Shown here: piece after piece, positions 25,612-34,023 of the stretch
Numbering within the stretch: position 1 is the first letter of the stretch
Layout: each line of letters opens with the position of its first letter
Assembly: GCA_009786185.1 (NCBI GenBank)
Contig: WQTS01000118.1
Location: forward strand, 1 to 35,183
Direction of reading: 5' to 3'
Source of the DNA: Bacteroidota bacterium
GTDB taxonomy: Bacteria > Bacteroidota > Bacteroidia > Bacteroidales > WCHB1-69
DNA length: 35,183 nt
Program-made: the position numbers and the translations under genes
Notes under the pieces: model-generated
What the model was told of the DNA's origin: nothing
Databases searched by the model: none
Seen by the model: only the letters and a program-made list of their open reading frames with translations

Positions 25612-26370
25612 ATGATGAATATCACTCTTAAAACGATGTTGCAACACCGAAGTATCCGGAAATTTACATCCAATGATATTGATGAACAAACGTTGGATTT
25701 GATTTTGAAAGCGGCTTGCAATGGCTCAACCATGGGAAACATGCAGTTATACAGCATTATCGTTACTAAAGATAAGGAAAAAATGAAAGAGATGGCGCCT
25801 TTCCATTTCAATCAACCGATTGCTACCAATGCGCCGGTAATTCTGACTTTTGTTGCCGATTTCAATCGTTTTAACAAATATTGTGAATATAGAGATGCCG
25901 AAACCGACGCTTATTCCAATTTACAAAGCTATCATTGGGCAGTTATTGATGCTATTATTGCTGCGCAAAACGCTTGCGTTGCCGCAGAATCTTTAGGGCT
26001 GGGAATCTGCTGGTTAGGCACCATTACTTATAATGCCGATAAGTTTATTGAAATATTGAAACTTCCCAAACATACCGTGCCGGTAGCGTGCATCTCAATA
26101 GGTTATCCCGATGAACATCCGGAACTTACCGACAAATTGCCATTAGAGGCATTGGTGCACTACGAAACCTACAACGATTACACCAAAGAGAGCATTGATT
26201 GGCTTTACGCCGACAAAGAATCACACGAAAACACAAAAAAACTATTAGCCGAAAATAATTTGCCCAATCTTGCACGAATTTTTACGGAACGTCGTTATAA
26301 AAAATCCGATAATGAACACTTTGCCGAAGTACTTAAAAATGTAATAATTAAACAAGAATTTAAAATCTAA
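25612..26370 (+). CDS. NAD(P)H-dependent nitroreductase family protein (NfsA-like)
   Basis: The 252-residue flavoprotein is of the nitroreductase fold: the FMN phosphate-binding HRSIRKFTSNDI at the N-terminus, NGSTMGNMQLYS, AAQNACVAAESLGLGICWLGTI (dimer and FMN contacts), and the C-terminal extension with ARIFTERRYKKSD typical of the larger NfsA/FRP group. It probably reduces quinones, flavins or nitro compounds using NAD(P)H; the natural substrate is unknown. ATG codons at 25612 and 25615 are equivalent. Its TAA overlaps the next ATG in TAATG, coupling it to the SIMPL gene. Confidence 0.9.
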   Translation: MMNITLKTMLQHRSIRKFTSNDIDEQTLDLILKAACNGSTMGNMQLYSIIVTKDKEKMKEMAPFHFNQPIATNAPVILTFVADFNRFNKYCEYRDAETDAYSNLQSYHWAVIDAIIAAQNACVAAESLGLGICWLGTITYNADKFIEILKLPKHTVPVACISIGYPDEHPELTDKLPLEALVHYETYNDYTKESIDWLYADKESHENTKKLLAENNLPNLARIFTERRYKKSDNEHFAEVLKNVIIKQEFKI

Positions 26371-27125
26371 TGGAAAATAATCACAAAGTATCAATCCCGG
26401 TTATCTCCGGAAGCGCCATATTTTTTGGACTTCTTTTTTTGGGCTTCTTTATTTACAAAGGATTACGCACATTTAGCGACAAAGATCGCGTGGTAACGGT
26501 AAAAGGATTAGCCGAAATGAATATGACGGCGACCTCCTCAACCATTAATTTGGATTTCTCTTTTTCAGGAGATGATTTGCAAAGTTTGATTAAACAAACT
26601 GAAAATAAGAAGAATGCAATTATATCCTATTTGACAAATCACGGATATTCGAAAAATGATATTGCGATAAGAAATATAGATGTGTACGACCGGCAAATCT
26701 ATTATGAATACCAATGGAGCGATGGAAAACGTGTGCAAGTGAAGGTAGATAGATACAGTATTTCTCAAAGATTAACGATTTCTGTAAATGAAGTAGAAAG
26801 CACTGAAGATAAAGCATCCAAAATAAATTTGGATCTAATTAGCAGTAATTTAACGGCAAACGTATTCGCCAACTACGTTTTTCCCGAATTAAACACTATT
26901 AAACCGCAATTAATTGCCGAAAGTACAAGAAATGCGCGTATTGCAGGTGAGCAATTTGCCAACGACTCAAAAGCAAAATTAGGAAAAATTAAGACAGCTT
27001 CTCAAGGGCAAATTACTATCGTTGGACGATATTATTACCACGATGATGGCGACTCCAACGCACCTGACGAACCTTATATTCAAAAGGCAAGAGTAGTGAG
27101 CACGATTGTGTTCTTTTTGGAGTAA
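26370..27125 (+). CDS. SIMPL domain (DUF541) protein
   Basis: The 251-residue protein has one N-terminal membrane segment (about residues 9-29) and then a SIMPL/DUF541 domain (VVTVKGLAEMNMTATSSTINLDFSFSG... to ...ARVVSTIVFFLE), facing the periplasm. Related proteins form ring or channel-like oligomers, and some are linked to oxidative stress; no specific role can be read here. Coupling to the nitroreductase gene by overlapping stop and start suggests a joint function. Confidence 0.88.
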   Translation: MENNHKVSIPVISGSAIFFGLLFLGFFIYKGLRTFSDKDRVVTVKGLAEMNMTATSSTINLDFSFSGDDLQSLIKQTENKKNAIISYLTNHGYSKNDIAIRNIDVYDRQIYYEYQWSDGKRVQVKVDRYSISQRLTISVNEVESTEDKASKINLDLISSNLTANVFANYVFPELNTIKPQLIAESTRNARIAGEQFANDSKAKLGKIKTASQGQITIVGRYYYHDDGDSNAPDEPYIQKARVVSTIVFFLE

Positions 27126-27166
27126 AAGGAAGAAAGGAGAAAAGCAGAAGGGAGAAGGAAGAAAAT

Positions 27167-27220
27167 CCCCTTCAAATTTTGAAGGGGTGGCTCGCGAAGC
27201 GAGACGGGGTAGTTTATATA
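27167..27220 (+). repeat. Small palindromic repeat, copy 3, upstream of ahcY
   Basis: Palindrome CCCCTTCAAA/TTTGAAGGGG (27167-27187), hairpin CTCGC-GAA-GCGAG (27191-27203) and tail ACGGGGTAGTTTATATA. It ends 24 bp before the ahcY start, so it would be transcribed into the ahcY leader if the promoter lies upstream. A purine-rich stretch (27125-27165) precedes it. Confidence 0.88.
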
Positions 27221-27244
27221 AAAATTAAACAATAAAAAAATACT

Positions 27245-28654
27245 ATGACAGATTACAATCTAAAATTTAAAGTTGCCGACATGAGTTTGGCAGATTGGGG
27301 CAGAAAAGAAATAGAAATTGCAGAAAAAGAGATGCCGGGATTAATGGCGCTTCGCGAAAAATATGGTGATACGAAACCATTGAAAGGCGCCCGCATCATG
27401 GGTTCGTTGCACATGACTATTCAAACTGCCGTGTTAATTGAAACACTTACGCATTTGGGCGCTGAGGTGCGCTGGTGCAGCTGCAATATTTTCTCTACAC
27501 AAGACCACGCCGCTGCCGCCGTTGCCGCAAAAGGCATCGCCGTATTTGCATGGAAAGGAGAAACTTTAGAAGAATATTGGTGGTGTACCAACCAAGCATT
27601 GGCATTTCCCGGTGGAAAAGGTCCAAACTTAATCGTAGATGACGGTGGCGATGCCACGCTCCTGATTCACTTGGGCTATAAAGCTGAAAATGATGCTTCT
27701 GTTTTAAATAAAACACCGGGTTCTACAGAAGAGGCAGTAGTTTTAGAAACAGCGAAAAAAATATTACAAGAAAATCCGCAACGTTGGCACAGTACTGTGA
27801 AAGAATTGCGCGGCGTATCGGAAGAAACCACCACCGGCGTACTTCGCTTGTATCAAATGATGGAAGCCGGCGAATTGCTTATTCCGGCAATTAATGTAAA
27901 CGATTCGGTTACGAAATCGAAATTCGATAACAAATATGGCTGCCGCGAATCGTTGGCAGACGGCATTAAACGCGCTACAGACGTGATGATTGCAGGAAAA
28001 GTGGTGGTAGTTTGCGGCTACGGCGACGTGGGCAAAGGCTGTGCGCAATCCATGCAATCGTACGGAGCACGCGTTATCGTTACCGAAATCGACCCGATTT
28101 GCGCATTGCAAGCAGCTATGGAAGGTTTTGAGGTTAAACCTGTTGAAGACACTTTAGAGGAAGGTAATATTTACGTAACGACTACAGGAAATAAAGATGT
28201 GATAACTGCGGAACACATGCTGAAAATGAAAGATCAAGCCATTGTGTGTAACATCGGACATTTTGATAACGAAATTCAGGTGGAGGCTTTTGAAAAAATG
28301 CCTCAAATTAAGAAACGCAATGTAAAACCGCAGGTGGATGAATACATTTTCCCTGATGGAAAATCTATCTTCATTTTGGCAGAAGGGCGTTTGGTTAATT
28401 TAGGTTGTGCTACCGGTCACCCCAGTTTCGTGATGAGCAACTCTTTTACCAACCAAACCATGGCGCAGTTGGAGTTATGGAAACACGACTACAAAATTGG
28501 CGTTTATAACCTACCCAAACATTTGGATGAAGAAGTGGCACGTTTGCATTTGGAAAAGATCGGAGTAAAGTTAACGAAACTTACTCAGGAGCAAGCTGAT
28601 TATATCGGAGTTCCGGTGGAAGGTCCGTATAAGCCGGAGCATTACAGATATTAG
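27245..28654 (+). CDS. ahcY: Adenosylhomocysteinase
   Basis: It hydrolyses S-adenosylhomocysteine to adenosine and homocysteine, keeping methylation going and returning homocysteine to methionine synthesis. The 469-residue protein is complete: substrate region [16 protein letters not shown] and [15 protein letters not shown], catalytic Lys/Asp in [17 protein letters not shown], the NAD-binding GYGDVGKG at 258-265, and the conserved C-terminus ending KPEHYRY. The length is that of the long bacterial form. A metA-type gene in the same window is a functional partner in sulfur amino acid metabolism but is not in the same operon. Confidence 0.98.
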   Translation: MTDYNLKFKVADMSLADWGRKEIEIAEKEMPGLMALREKYGDTKPLKGARIMGSLHMTIQTAVLIETLTHLGAEVRWCSCNIFSTQDHAAAAVAAKGIAVFAWKGETLEEYWWCTNQALAFPGGKGPNLIVDDGGDATLLIHLGYKAENDASVLNKTPGSTEEAVVLETAKKILQENPQRWHSTVKELRGVSEETTTGVLRLYQMMEAGELLIPAINVNDSVTKSKFDNKYGCRESLADGIKRATDVMIAGKVVVVCGYGDVGKGCAQSMQSYGARVIVTEIDPICALQAAMEGFEVKPVEDTLEEGNIYVTTTGNKDVITAEHMLKMKDQAIVCNIGHFDNEIQVEAFEKMPQIKKRNVKPQVDEYIFPDGKSIFILAEGRLVNLGCATGHPSFVMSNSFTNQTMAQLELWKHDYKIGVYNLPKHLDEEVARLHLEKIGVKLTKLTQEQADYIGVPVEGPYKPEHYRY

Positions 28655-28673
28655 AAAAGTTGTGCAAAGGAAT

Positions 28674-30137
28674 TTAATACTTAACAATCTCACTTAAAAA
28701 CGTCTTCGTAGCATTTTTATAAACTACGACATACTCGCCTGAAGGTAAGTCTATTAACGAAAAATTGTAATAATAGACGCCTGCCTTTTGCTGCGGTATC
28801 TGCAAAAAGTTTTTGACGTGCTCTTTTGAGCTATTGTATAAGTCAATTTGAACAAAACTGCTGCTCTCTAGTGTATAAGCTAAAGAAAAATCGTCCGTTT
28901 CAGGATTAGGAAAAACACTGAATAACGCAGGATGAATTATTTCATCTGTTTTTAAATTTATTATTCCTTTGATATCAAATGAAGGATCGCCAAGTAGGTT
29001 GTAAGCTTTTAAATAGGTGATTTTCTTTTTCTTGCTTGCGCCTATTGCAGAGGAGAATTGCTTCATTCCCAAGTTAATAATGGCAGATAAATTTCGCTCG
29101 CCTTGCTTAAACGCATCGCCGAATATTTTTTTTTGAATGATTACGTCCGTGTTGGTTTGAGAATTTATAGAGGAGCCAAAATAGGCAACCGCACCTTTGT
29201 CTCTTTCTCTTATAAAATGCTCTCCAATACATGTTTGTGAAAAGTTTCCGGTTTTACAGGCAAAAGAAAAAACGAAAGGAAAAACAGTGTTTTTTGCCGA
29301 TAATAGGTCTCTACGCTCAAACTCGAACGATTTTCCTGCGAATGAAGTTATGGAGCCATGACCGGCATAAATATAAAACAACGGATTGGCATTCAGCGCA
29401 TTTATTACTTCTGTTTTGTTCGGTTGATACAATTTTTGACAATCGTAGCCTAAAGGAATAAAACTGCGAGGAATTACATATTCATGCCCTCTTTTGAACG
29501 AATTTTTCATGTAAGCTCTGTTCCAAGCGCTTTTTTTTTCATCTCCTGCTAAAAATTTTGCTTTTTTGTCAAAAAGATGCATATTAACTTCCATAAATAT
29601 CGTTTTATTGATGATATTTTTGAGTTGCTCCTCATTTTCAACCGGAAAACGTCCTAAAAAAACATCAGCAAAATAATTCTTGCCTTCTAAAAGAGCGTAA
29701 CCTAAATCTGTAACGGGGTCATTTTTAATCTTTCCCGAAGAATTTCCTTCATAAGCAGGAATACTATCCACATCGCCTACCAAAAGCACATAAATGGGTC
29801 GCGTAGCAGGATTATTATATTGATTTTGAATATATTTTTTAATAGACGCCGGAGCTTTGCCTGTAGCATTTGTATTCACCACTTGCACATCAAACCCTAT
29901 ATTTCGTTTATAATTAGCAAAATAGGTTAATGTGCTTTCAAATCCGGGCGACGTAATCATCAAGTATCGTTCTCTATCGGAAGTTTTTGACAGATGGTCG
30001 CCCAACGGCAAATTAAATTGCACAATTATCCTACTACTATCTTCAAATGGAGAAGTTATGTCAAAATTTTGACCATTAACTGCAAAAAAAGACAATAAAA
30101 GTGCGCAGTAAAGCAGTAGCGTTTTTATAGTACGCAC
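28674..30137 (-). CDS. Secreted C25 (gingipain-like) cysteine peptidase with type IX sorting tail
   Basis: The 487-residue protein has a signal peptide (LLLYCALLLSFFAVNGQ) and a peptidase C25 domain (about 55-390) with the catalytic pair His260 in YAGHGS and Cys294 in SFACKTGNF. A C-terminal domain of about 80 residues begins FSVFPNPETDDF and ends FLSEIVKY, the type A sorting signal of type IX secretion. It should be exported and held on, or released from, the surface. It lacks the long propeptide and haemagglutinin parts of gingipains. The start is GTG at 30137, within TAGTG shared with the pepD stop, so translation is coupled. Specificity (Arg, Lys or other) cannot be read. Confidence 0.9.
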   Translation of the reverse strand: MRTIKTLLLYCALLLSFFAVNGQNFDITSPFEDSSRIIVQFNLPLGDHLSKTSDRERYLMITSPGFESTLTYFANYKRNIGFDVQVVNTNATGKAPASIKKYIQNQYNNPATRPIYVLLVGDVDSIPAYEGNSSGKIKNDPVTDLGYALLEGKNYFADVFLGRFPVENEEQLKNIINKTIFMEVNMHLFDKKAKFLAGDEKKSAWNRAYMKNSFKRGHEYVIPRSFIPLGYDCQKLYQPNKTEVINALNANPLFYIYAGHGSITSFAGKSFEFERRDLLSAKNTVFPFVFSFACKTGNFSQTCIGEHFIRERDKGAVAYFGSSINSQTNTDVIIQKKIFGDAFKQGERNLSAIINLGMKQFSSAIGASKKKKITYLKAYNLLGDPSFDIKGIINLKTDEIIHPALFSVFPNPETDDFSLAYTLESSSFVQIDLYNSSKEHVKNFLQIPQQKAGVYYYNFSLIDLPSGEYVVVYKNATKTFLSEIVKY

Positions 30138-31594
30138 TATTTCAATATTTTCAGAAACTCAACGGTTAAGTCCCACACCTGTTGCACAGTGTCAATTTTA
30201 AGTTTTTCTTCGGGAGAGTGCACGCCGCGTAAAGTCGGACCATAAGAAACCATATCCAAACCCGGATATTTTTCGGAAAACAATCCACACTCCAAACCGG
30301 CGTGAATTGCTTTGGCTTCAGGCTCTTTTTTAAATAGATTGCGATACGCTTGTGTTAACACTTTCAATACTTCCGAATTGGGATTTGGCTCCCAGCCCGG
30401 GTAACCATCACCAATTTTAACATCATCAGCGCCAATAGTATAGAACGTAGAAGAAACCATATCTACCGCATCTTGTTTTTTCGATTCTACTGAGCTGCGC
30501 TGACTGGTGCTAATGAGAATCTTACCATCTTTAAACTTCACGGAAGCTAAATTGGTAGAAGTTTCCACAAAGCCCGGAATATCCTGCGACATTGCCAACA
30601 CGCCGTGCGGGCAAACATATAACGCATTCATCAAGTCTATCTGTAACAATTCGTTCAAAATCTTCTTCGGCATTTTGGCTTCTTCAAAAGTTACGGTAAC
30701 GCCCGGATCGGTAACGTGCAACTCTTCTTTGTACGTTTTATCCATCTCTTGAAGGTATTTTTCAAATGCTTTTTTATTTTCTTTGGGAATGATAATGTGT
30801 ACATTACCTTCGCGAGCAATGGCGTTGCGCAAATTTCCGGCATCCATCTCTGCAATAAAAAGATCCAAATCTTGGTAAGCATTCCACAAAATGCGGTTCA
30901 AAAGTTTCACGGCATTTCCGCGTCCTTTGTTAATGTCATCACCGGAGTGACCGCCCTGCAAGCCTTTTACATATATATTGTATGCGATAAAATCTTTCGG
31001 CACTTTGTCTTCCCACTCTAAGTCGAGAATCGCTTGTGTATCTTTTCCGCCGGCGCACCCAATGAAAAACTCGCCCTCATCTTCCGAATCTAAATTCAGC
31101 AACATTTTACCTTTCATAAAACCGGCTTCCAAGTTAAAAGCTCCGGTTAAACCCGTTTCTTCATCCACGGTAAACAAGCATTCCATCGGACCGTGCTCAA
31201 TATCATTAGCTTCCAGCAATGCCAATTGGATAGCAACGCCGATGCCGTCATCGGCGCCCAGCGTAGTACCTTTTGCTTTGAGCCACTCGCCATCCACGTA
31301 AGGCTGAATGGGATCTTTGTCAAAATCGAATTTGGTATCGTTATTTTTTTCGCATACCATATCCACGTGACTTTGAAAAATAACAGGCGTAACGTTCTCT
31401 TTGCCTTTTGTTGCCGGTTTGGAAATCAATACGTTGCCAATTTTATCGCGTTTGGTTTCCAAGCCTAATACTTTGCCGGTTTCCAACAACCAGGCAACTA
31501 TTTTTTCTTCTTTTTTAGAAGGATGCGGAATTTTACAAATTTCGTTGAAATAATAAAATACGCGTTTTGGATTGAGGTTTAAAATGTCGTTCAT
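30137..31594 (-). CDS. pepD: Cytosol non-specific dipeptidase (aminoacyl-histidine dipeptidase), M20 family
   Basis: The 485-residue metallopeptidase splits dipeptides in the cytoplasm. Zinc-site residues are visible: His76 and Asp78 in QSHVDMV, Asp115 in LGADDGIG, Glu145-Glu146 in VDEETGLTG, and a later His in GLECGLFSEKYPG...YGP. The LQGGHSGDDI segment belongs to the lid/dimerisation domain. The length is normal. It is translationally coupled to the secreted C25 protease downstream, a natural pairing if peptides released outside are taken up and finished inside. An AT-rich 15-mer (31604-31618) lies just upstream of its ATG. Confidence 0.95.
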   Translation of the reverse strand: MNDILNLNPKRVFYYFNEICKIPHPSKKEEKIVAWLLETGKVLGLETKRDKIGNVLISKPATKGKENVTPVIFQSHVDMVCEKNNDTKFDFDKDPIQPYVDGEWLKAKGTTLGADDGIGVAIQLALLEANDIEHGPMECLFTVDEETGLTGAFNLEAGFMKGKMLLNLDSEDEGEFFIGCAGGKDTQAILDLEWEDKVPKDFIAYNIYVKGLQGGHSGDDINKGRGNAVKLLNRILWNAYQDLDLFIAEMDAGNLRNAIAREGNVHIIIPKENKKAFEKYLQEMDKTYKEELHVTDPGVTVTFEEAKMPKKILNELLQIDLMNALYVCPHGVLAMSQDIPGFVETSTNLASVKFKDGKILISTSQRSSVESKKQDAVDMVSSTFYTIGADDVKIGDGYPGWEPNPNSEVLKVLTQAYRNLFKKEPEAKAIHAGLECGLFSEKYPGLDMVSYGPTLRGVHSPEEKLKIDTVQQVWDLTVEFLKILK

Positions 31595-31603
31595 ATAATT
31601 TAA

Positions 31604-31618
31604 AATTTAAAGATTTAA
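31604..31618. repeat. AT-rich repeat arm upstream of pepD
   Basis: AATTTAAAGATTTAA, a single arm of the stem-loop family seen at 20442 and 21692, here without an inverted partner in the short gap. Confidence 0.55.
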
Positions 31619-31622
31619 AGCG

Positions 31623-32111
31623 TTATTCATCATTCTCTGCATTTAGAGCAGTAAATTTTTTGTAGTAAATTCCGTATAAACCAATAAACAACAAGGTAAA
31701 TAGCATGCTGGAAAAATTAGGTTTAAAAAATCCGGCAATAATAAATTGCCCGATGCACATTTGTGCCAATTGGGAAACTACATAGATATGGAATCCTATC
31801 TTCTTCATTTTTAGCATGTAAATAGCTCCGAGAATCGAAGTAGCGCAAAAGAAAGCTAATAGGTAAAATTGCCATACCGGTGTAACTGCAATTTGTTCGA
31901 ATGTTTGAATGCCGGCGGCAAAAGCAGGCGAGCTGAAAGAAGGCGTATTGTGCAGTACTTTTAACATAGTGGATATATAAGCCGGTACAAATAAATTGAA
32001 TAGCAGCCAATACCCTGAACCTATAAAAGTTAGAATACATAAAAAGGTAAGAAACCCGGGGCGTTTGTTTTCTTCAAACGGATCTTCGTAATGTTCGTTG
32101 TAATTTTCCAT
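31623..32111 (-). CDS. Small four-helix membrane protein, function unknown
   Basis: I do not recognise a named family. The 162-residue protein has an acidic N-terminus, then about four hydrophobic segments (about residues 20-42, 78-100, 106-128 and 130-150) and an acidic tail. The opening RPGFLTFLCILTFIGSGYW is a pattern met in many unannotated Bacteroidota membrane proteins. It lies 17 bp after gpmA and 28 bp before pepD, so it is probably in one transcript with both. No catalytic or metal-binding motif is apparent. Confidence 0.75.
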   Translation of the reverse strand: MENYNEHYEDPFEENKRPGFLTFLCILTFIGSGYWLLFNLFVPAYISTMLKVLHNTPSFSSPAFAAGIQTFEQIAVTPVWQFYLLAFFCATSILGAIYMLKMKKIGFHIYVVSQLAQMCIGQFIIAGFFKPNFSSMLFTLLFIGLYGIYYKKFTALNAENDE

Positions 32112-32128
32112 AGCTTTAATAATTTAAC

Positions 32129-32875
32129 TTATTTCTTAATCTGATTCGCCACCTCTTCCATCAACTTCTTCAACGTTTCTTCATCAGCTAAGAAATAATC
32201 ATTTAAAATATTGAAATTGGCGTCAAACTCAAAAACATACGGAATTCCTGTGGGAAGATTTAACGAAACAATATCTTGATCCGAAATTCCTTTCAAGTGC
32301 TTGATAATTCCGCGTAAACTGTTTCCGTGCGCGGCAACCAATACTTCTTTGTAAGTTTTCAATTTTTCCTTAATATCGCTTTCCCAGTAAGGCACAATAC
32401 GTTCTACCGTGTCAATGAGGGCTTCCGTTCCGGGTTTGGCTTCGTCTTCTTTCAGATTTTCATAGCGCGGGTCGTGCGCAGGATGACGCGGGTCATCCAA
32501 CGGAATGGCAGGCGGACGCACATCGTAACTCCTTCTCCATAACAACACTTGCTCTTCGCCAAATTTTTCTACCATCTCCACTTTATTCATGCCTTGTAAA
32601 TCGCCGTAATGCTTTTCGTTTAAACGCCACGTTTTTTCTACCGGAATCCACATTAAATCCATCTCTTCCAACACGTAGTTCAATGTTTTGATGGCGCGTT
32701 TCAAAAAAGAAGTGTAAGAATATCTGAAATCGAAACCGGCTTCTTTCAGGCGTTGCCCGGCTTCTATTCCCTCTCTTATACCGCGTTCCGTCAACTCTAC
32801 ATCAGTCCAACCGGTAAATAAATTTTCTTGATTCCAAGTACTTTGTCCGTGACGAATTAAAACTAATTTGTACAT
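32129..32875 (-). CDS. gpmA: 2,3-bisphosphoglycerate-dependent phosphoglycerate mutase
   Basis: It interconverts 3- and 2-phosphoglycerate in glycolysis and gluconeogenesis. The 248-residue protein has the phospho-acceptor His9 in LIRHGQSTWN, Glu87 in LNEKHYGDLQG, and the second histidine His183 in VAAHGNSLRG. Length and all active-site stretches are standard for the dPGM type. A -7-like box, TATTTTTG, stands 24-31 bp before the start. The gene heads the minus-strand run toward the C25 protease. Confidence 0.97.
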   Translation of the reverse strand: MYKLVLIRHGQSTWNQENLFTGWTDVELTERGIREGIEAGQRLKEAGFDFRYSYTSFLKRAIKTLNYVLEEMDLMWIPVEKTWRLNEKHYGDLQGMNKVEMVEKFGEEQVLLWRRSYDVRPPAIPLDDPRHPAHDPRYENLKEDEAKPGTEALIDTVERIVPYWESDIKEKLKTYKEVLVAAHGNSLRGIIKHLKGISDQDIVSLNLPTGIPYVFEFDANFNILNDYFLADEETLKKLMEEVANQIKK

Positions 32876-32898
32876 AAGTTTGTTTTTTTAGTGAGGTG

Positions 32899-32906
32899 CA
32901 AAAATA
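32899..32906 (-). promoter_or_regulatory. Possible -7 box for gpmA
   Basis: On the minus strand this is TATTTTTG, matching TAnnTTTG, 24 bp from the gpmA ATG. No clear -33 TTTG lies at the usual distance. Confidence 0.4.
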
Positions 32907-32943
32907 GGAAAGTTTGGATAATACCATTGAATAACGTCAATCC

Positions 32944-33307
32944 GTAGAGACGGGGCACGCCTGGTCATGTTCGAAAGATTATAACTATTTTACAATCAGC
33001 ATATAACATTTATATATCGAAATCAGAAAAACATTATTTATACCTTATAAAAATACAAAAACACCTTAGTAGCAATGATGGCCTCCAAATCAAATTCAAC
33101 CTTATTACCTTATTTTTTAGAATAAAGTCTCTAATAATGTAATAAGGTGATTTTATGAATATTACGCTACTACTAAGGTGTTTTTGTATTTTTATAAGGT
33201 ATAAATAAGGTTTTTATCTCGTTAAACGAACTAGAAAAGAATTATCTGCTTAGAATACAGCGGCTTAAAAATCTTCCGAACATGACTGGGGTATTCGCCG
33301 TCTCTAC
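32944..33307. mobile_element. Gene-free nested palindromic element
   Basis: Three concentric inverted pairs are visible: GTAGAGACGG (32944-32953) with CCGTCTCTAC (33298-33307); GTCATGTTCGAAAGATT (32964-32980) with AATCTTCCGAACATGAC (33270-33286); and a perfect 39-base pair at 33034-33072 and 33170-33208. A fourth, ACCTTATTAC (33099-33108) with GTAATAAGGT (33139-33148), lies in the central loop. No open frame of note exists. The second pair is the same end motif as that of the DUF559 unit at 313-1186, so this may be a nuclease-less relative. It fills the gene-free gap 32876-33375. Confidence 0.75.
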
Positions 33308-33375
33308 AACAAGCAACACGTAGGATGTAACCATTTTATGGATGTAATAAAAAAAAGAAATTGAAAATCAATAAT

Positions 33376-34023
33376 TTACTCAAACAAATAACTCCACCGC
33401 TTTTTCTTTTCACCTTCGCATTCTTCTTTTAAGGGTTCAATTAATTTTTCTTTAGTTAGTTCTCCTTCAACGCCGAACCATCGACTCACATCTTGATTAA
33501 TAAGCGTAGCACGGCGCTTCAATTCTTCAATAAATTCATCACTATAGATTTCATATAACATACAGTCTTCCACCTCATCTTTTAATGGCTGAAGTAAAAT
33601 ATAGGCATCAAAATTATCTGCATAGTTTCCTACTCTATTATCAAAACATACCTCAAAACCGGCATCGAAAGGCTCCGCTCCAAAGGGACTACCTGCTAAG
33701 TAAAAAGCTACCGGTTTGTTGCCTGCTATTTCAAATACAGCATCAAAAAGCCCTTGACGTACTAAGCCTAAAAAGCCAAAATTAGTACCCATAGGCACAT
33801 GTTGAAAAACGATAAATACATCTTTGTTCGAAAAACGTTGTACAAGCTGCGCACCGGCAGTTAATGCCGGTTCTTGTTCCCAAGCAGATGAATACATTCC
33901 CGGAACATGCGATTTATGAGCATGCATGTATCCTGTAATAAATAAACAATTTCGCTTATCCGTTTTTGTTTTGATAGCATGTTCTATTTCGTACCTCCTC
34001 CATGCTGTTCCTACCATCTTCAC
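33376..34023 (-). CDS. Hypothetical protein; probable 3' part of a split gene
   Basis: I do not recognise the family. The 215-residue frame has no signal peptide. It contains RNCLFITGYMHAHKSHVPGM, FIVFQHVPMGTNFGFLG and NFDAYILLQPLKDEVED, then a charged C-terminus. The first ~20 residues (MKMVGTAWRRYEIEHA...) overlap the end of the preceding frame by 68 bp and look like out-of-frame noise, while the protein becomes well formed at about TDKRNCLF. This points to one gene of about 345 codons broken by a frameshift (a sequencing error or a real mutation) near 33955-34020, where A-runs occur. Two overlapping genes are the alternative. Confidence 0.6.
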   Translation of the reverse strand: MKMVGTAWRRYEIEHAIKTKTDKRNCLFITGYMHAHKSHVPGMYSSAWEQEPALTAGAQLVQRFSNKDVFIVFQHVPMGTNFGFLGLVRQGLFDAVFEIAGNKPVAFYLAGSPFGAEPFDAGFEVCFDNRVGNYADNFDAYILLQPLKDEVEDCMLYEIYSDEFIEELKRRATLINQDVSRWFGVEGELTKEKLIEPLKEECEGEKKKRWSYLFE

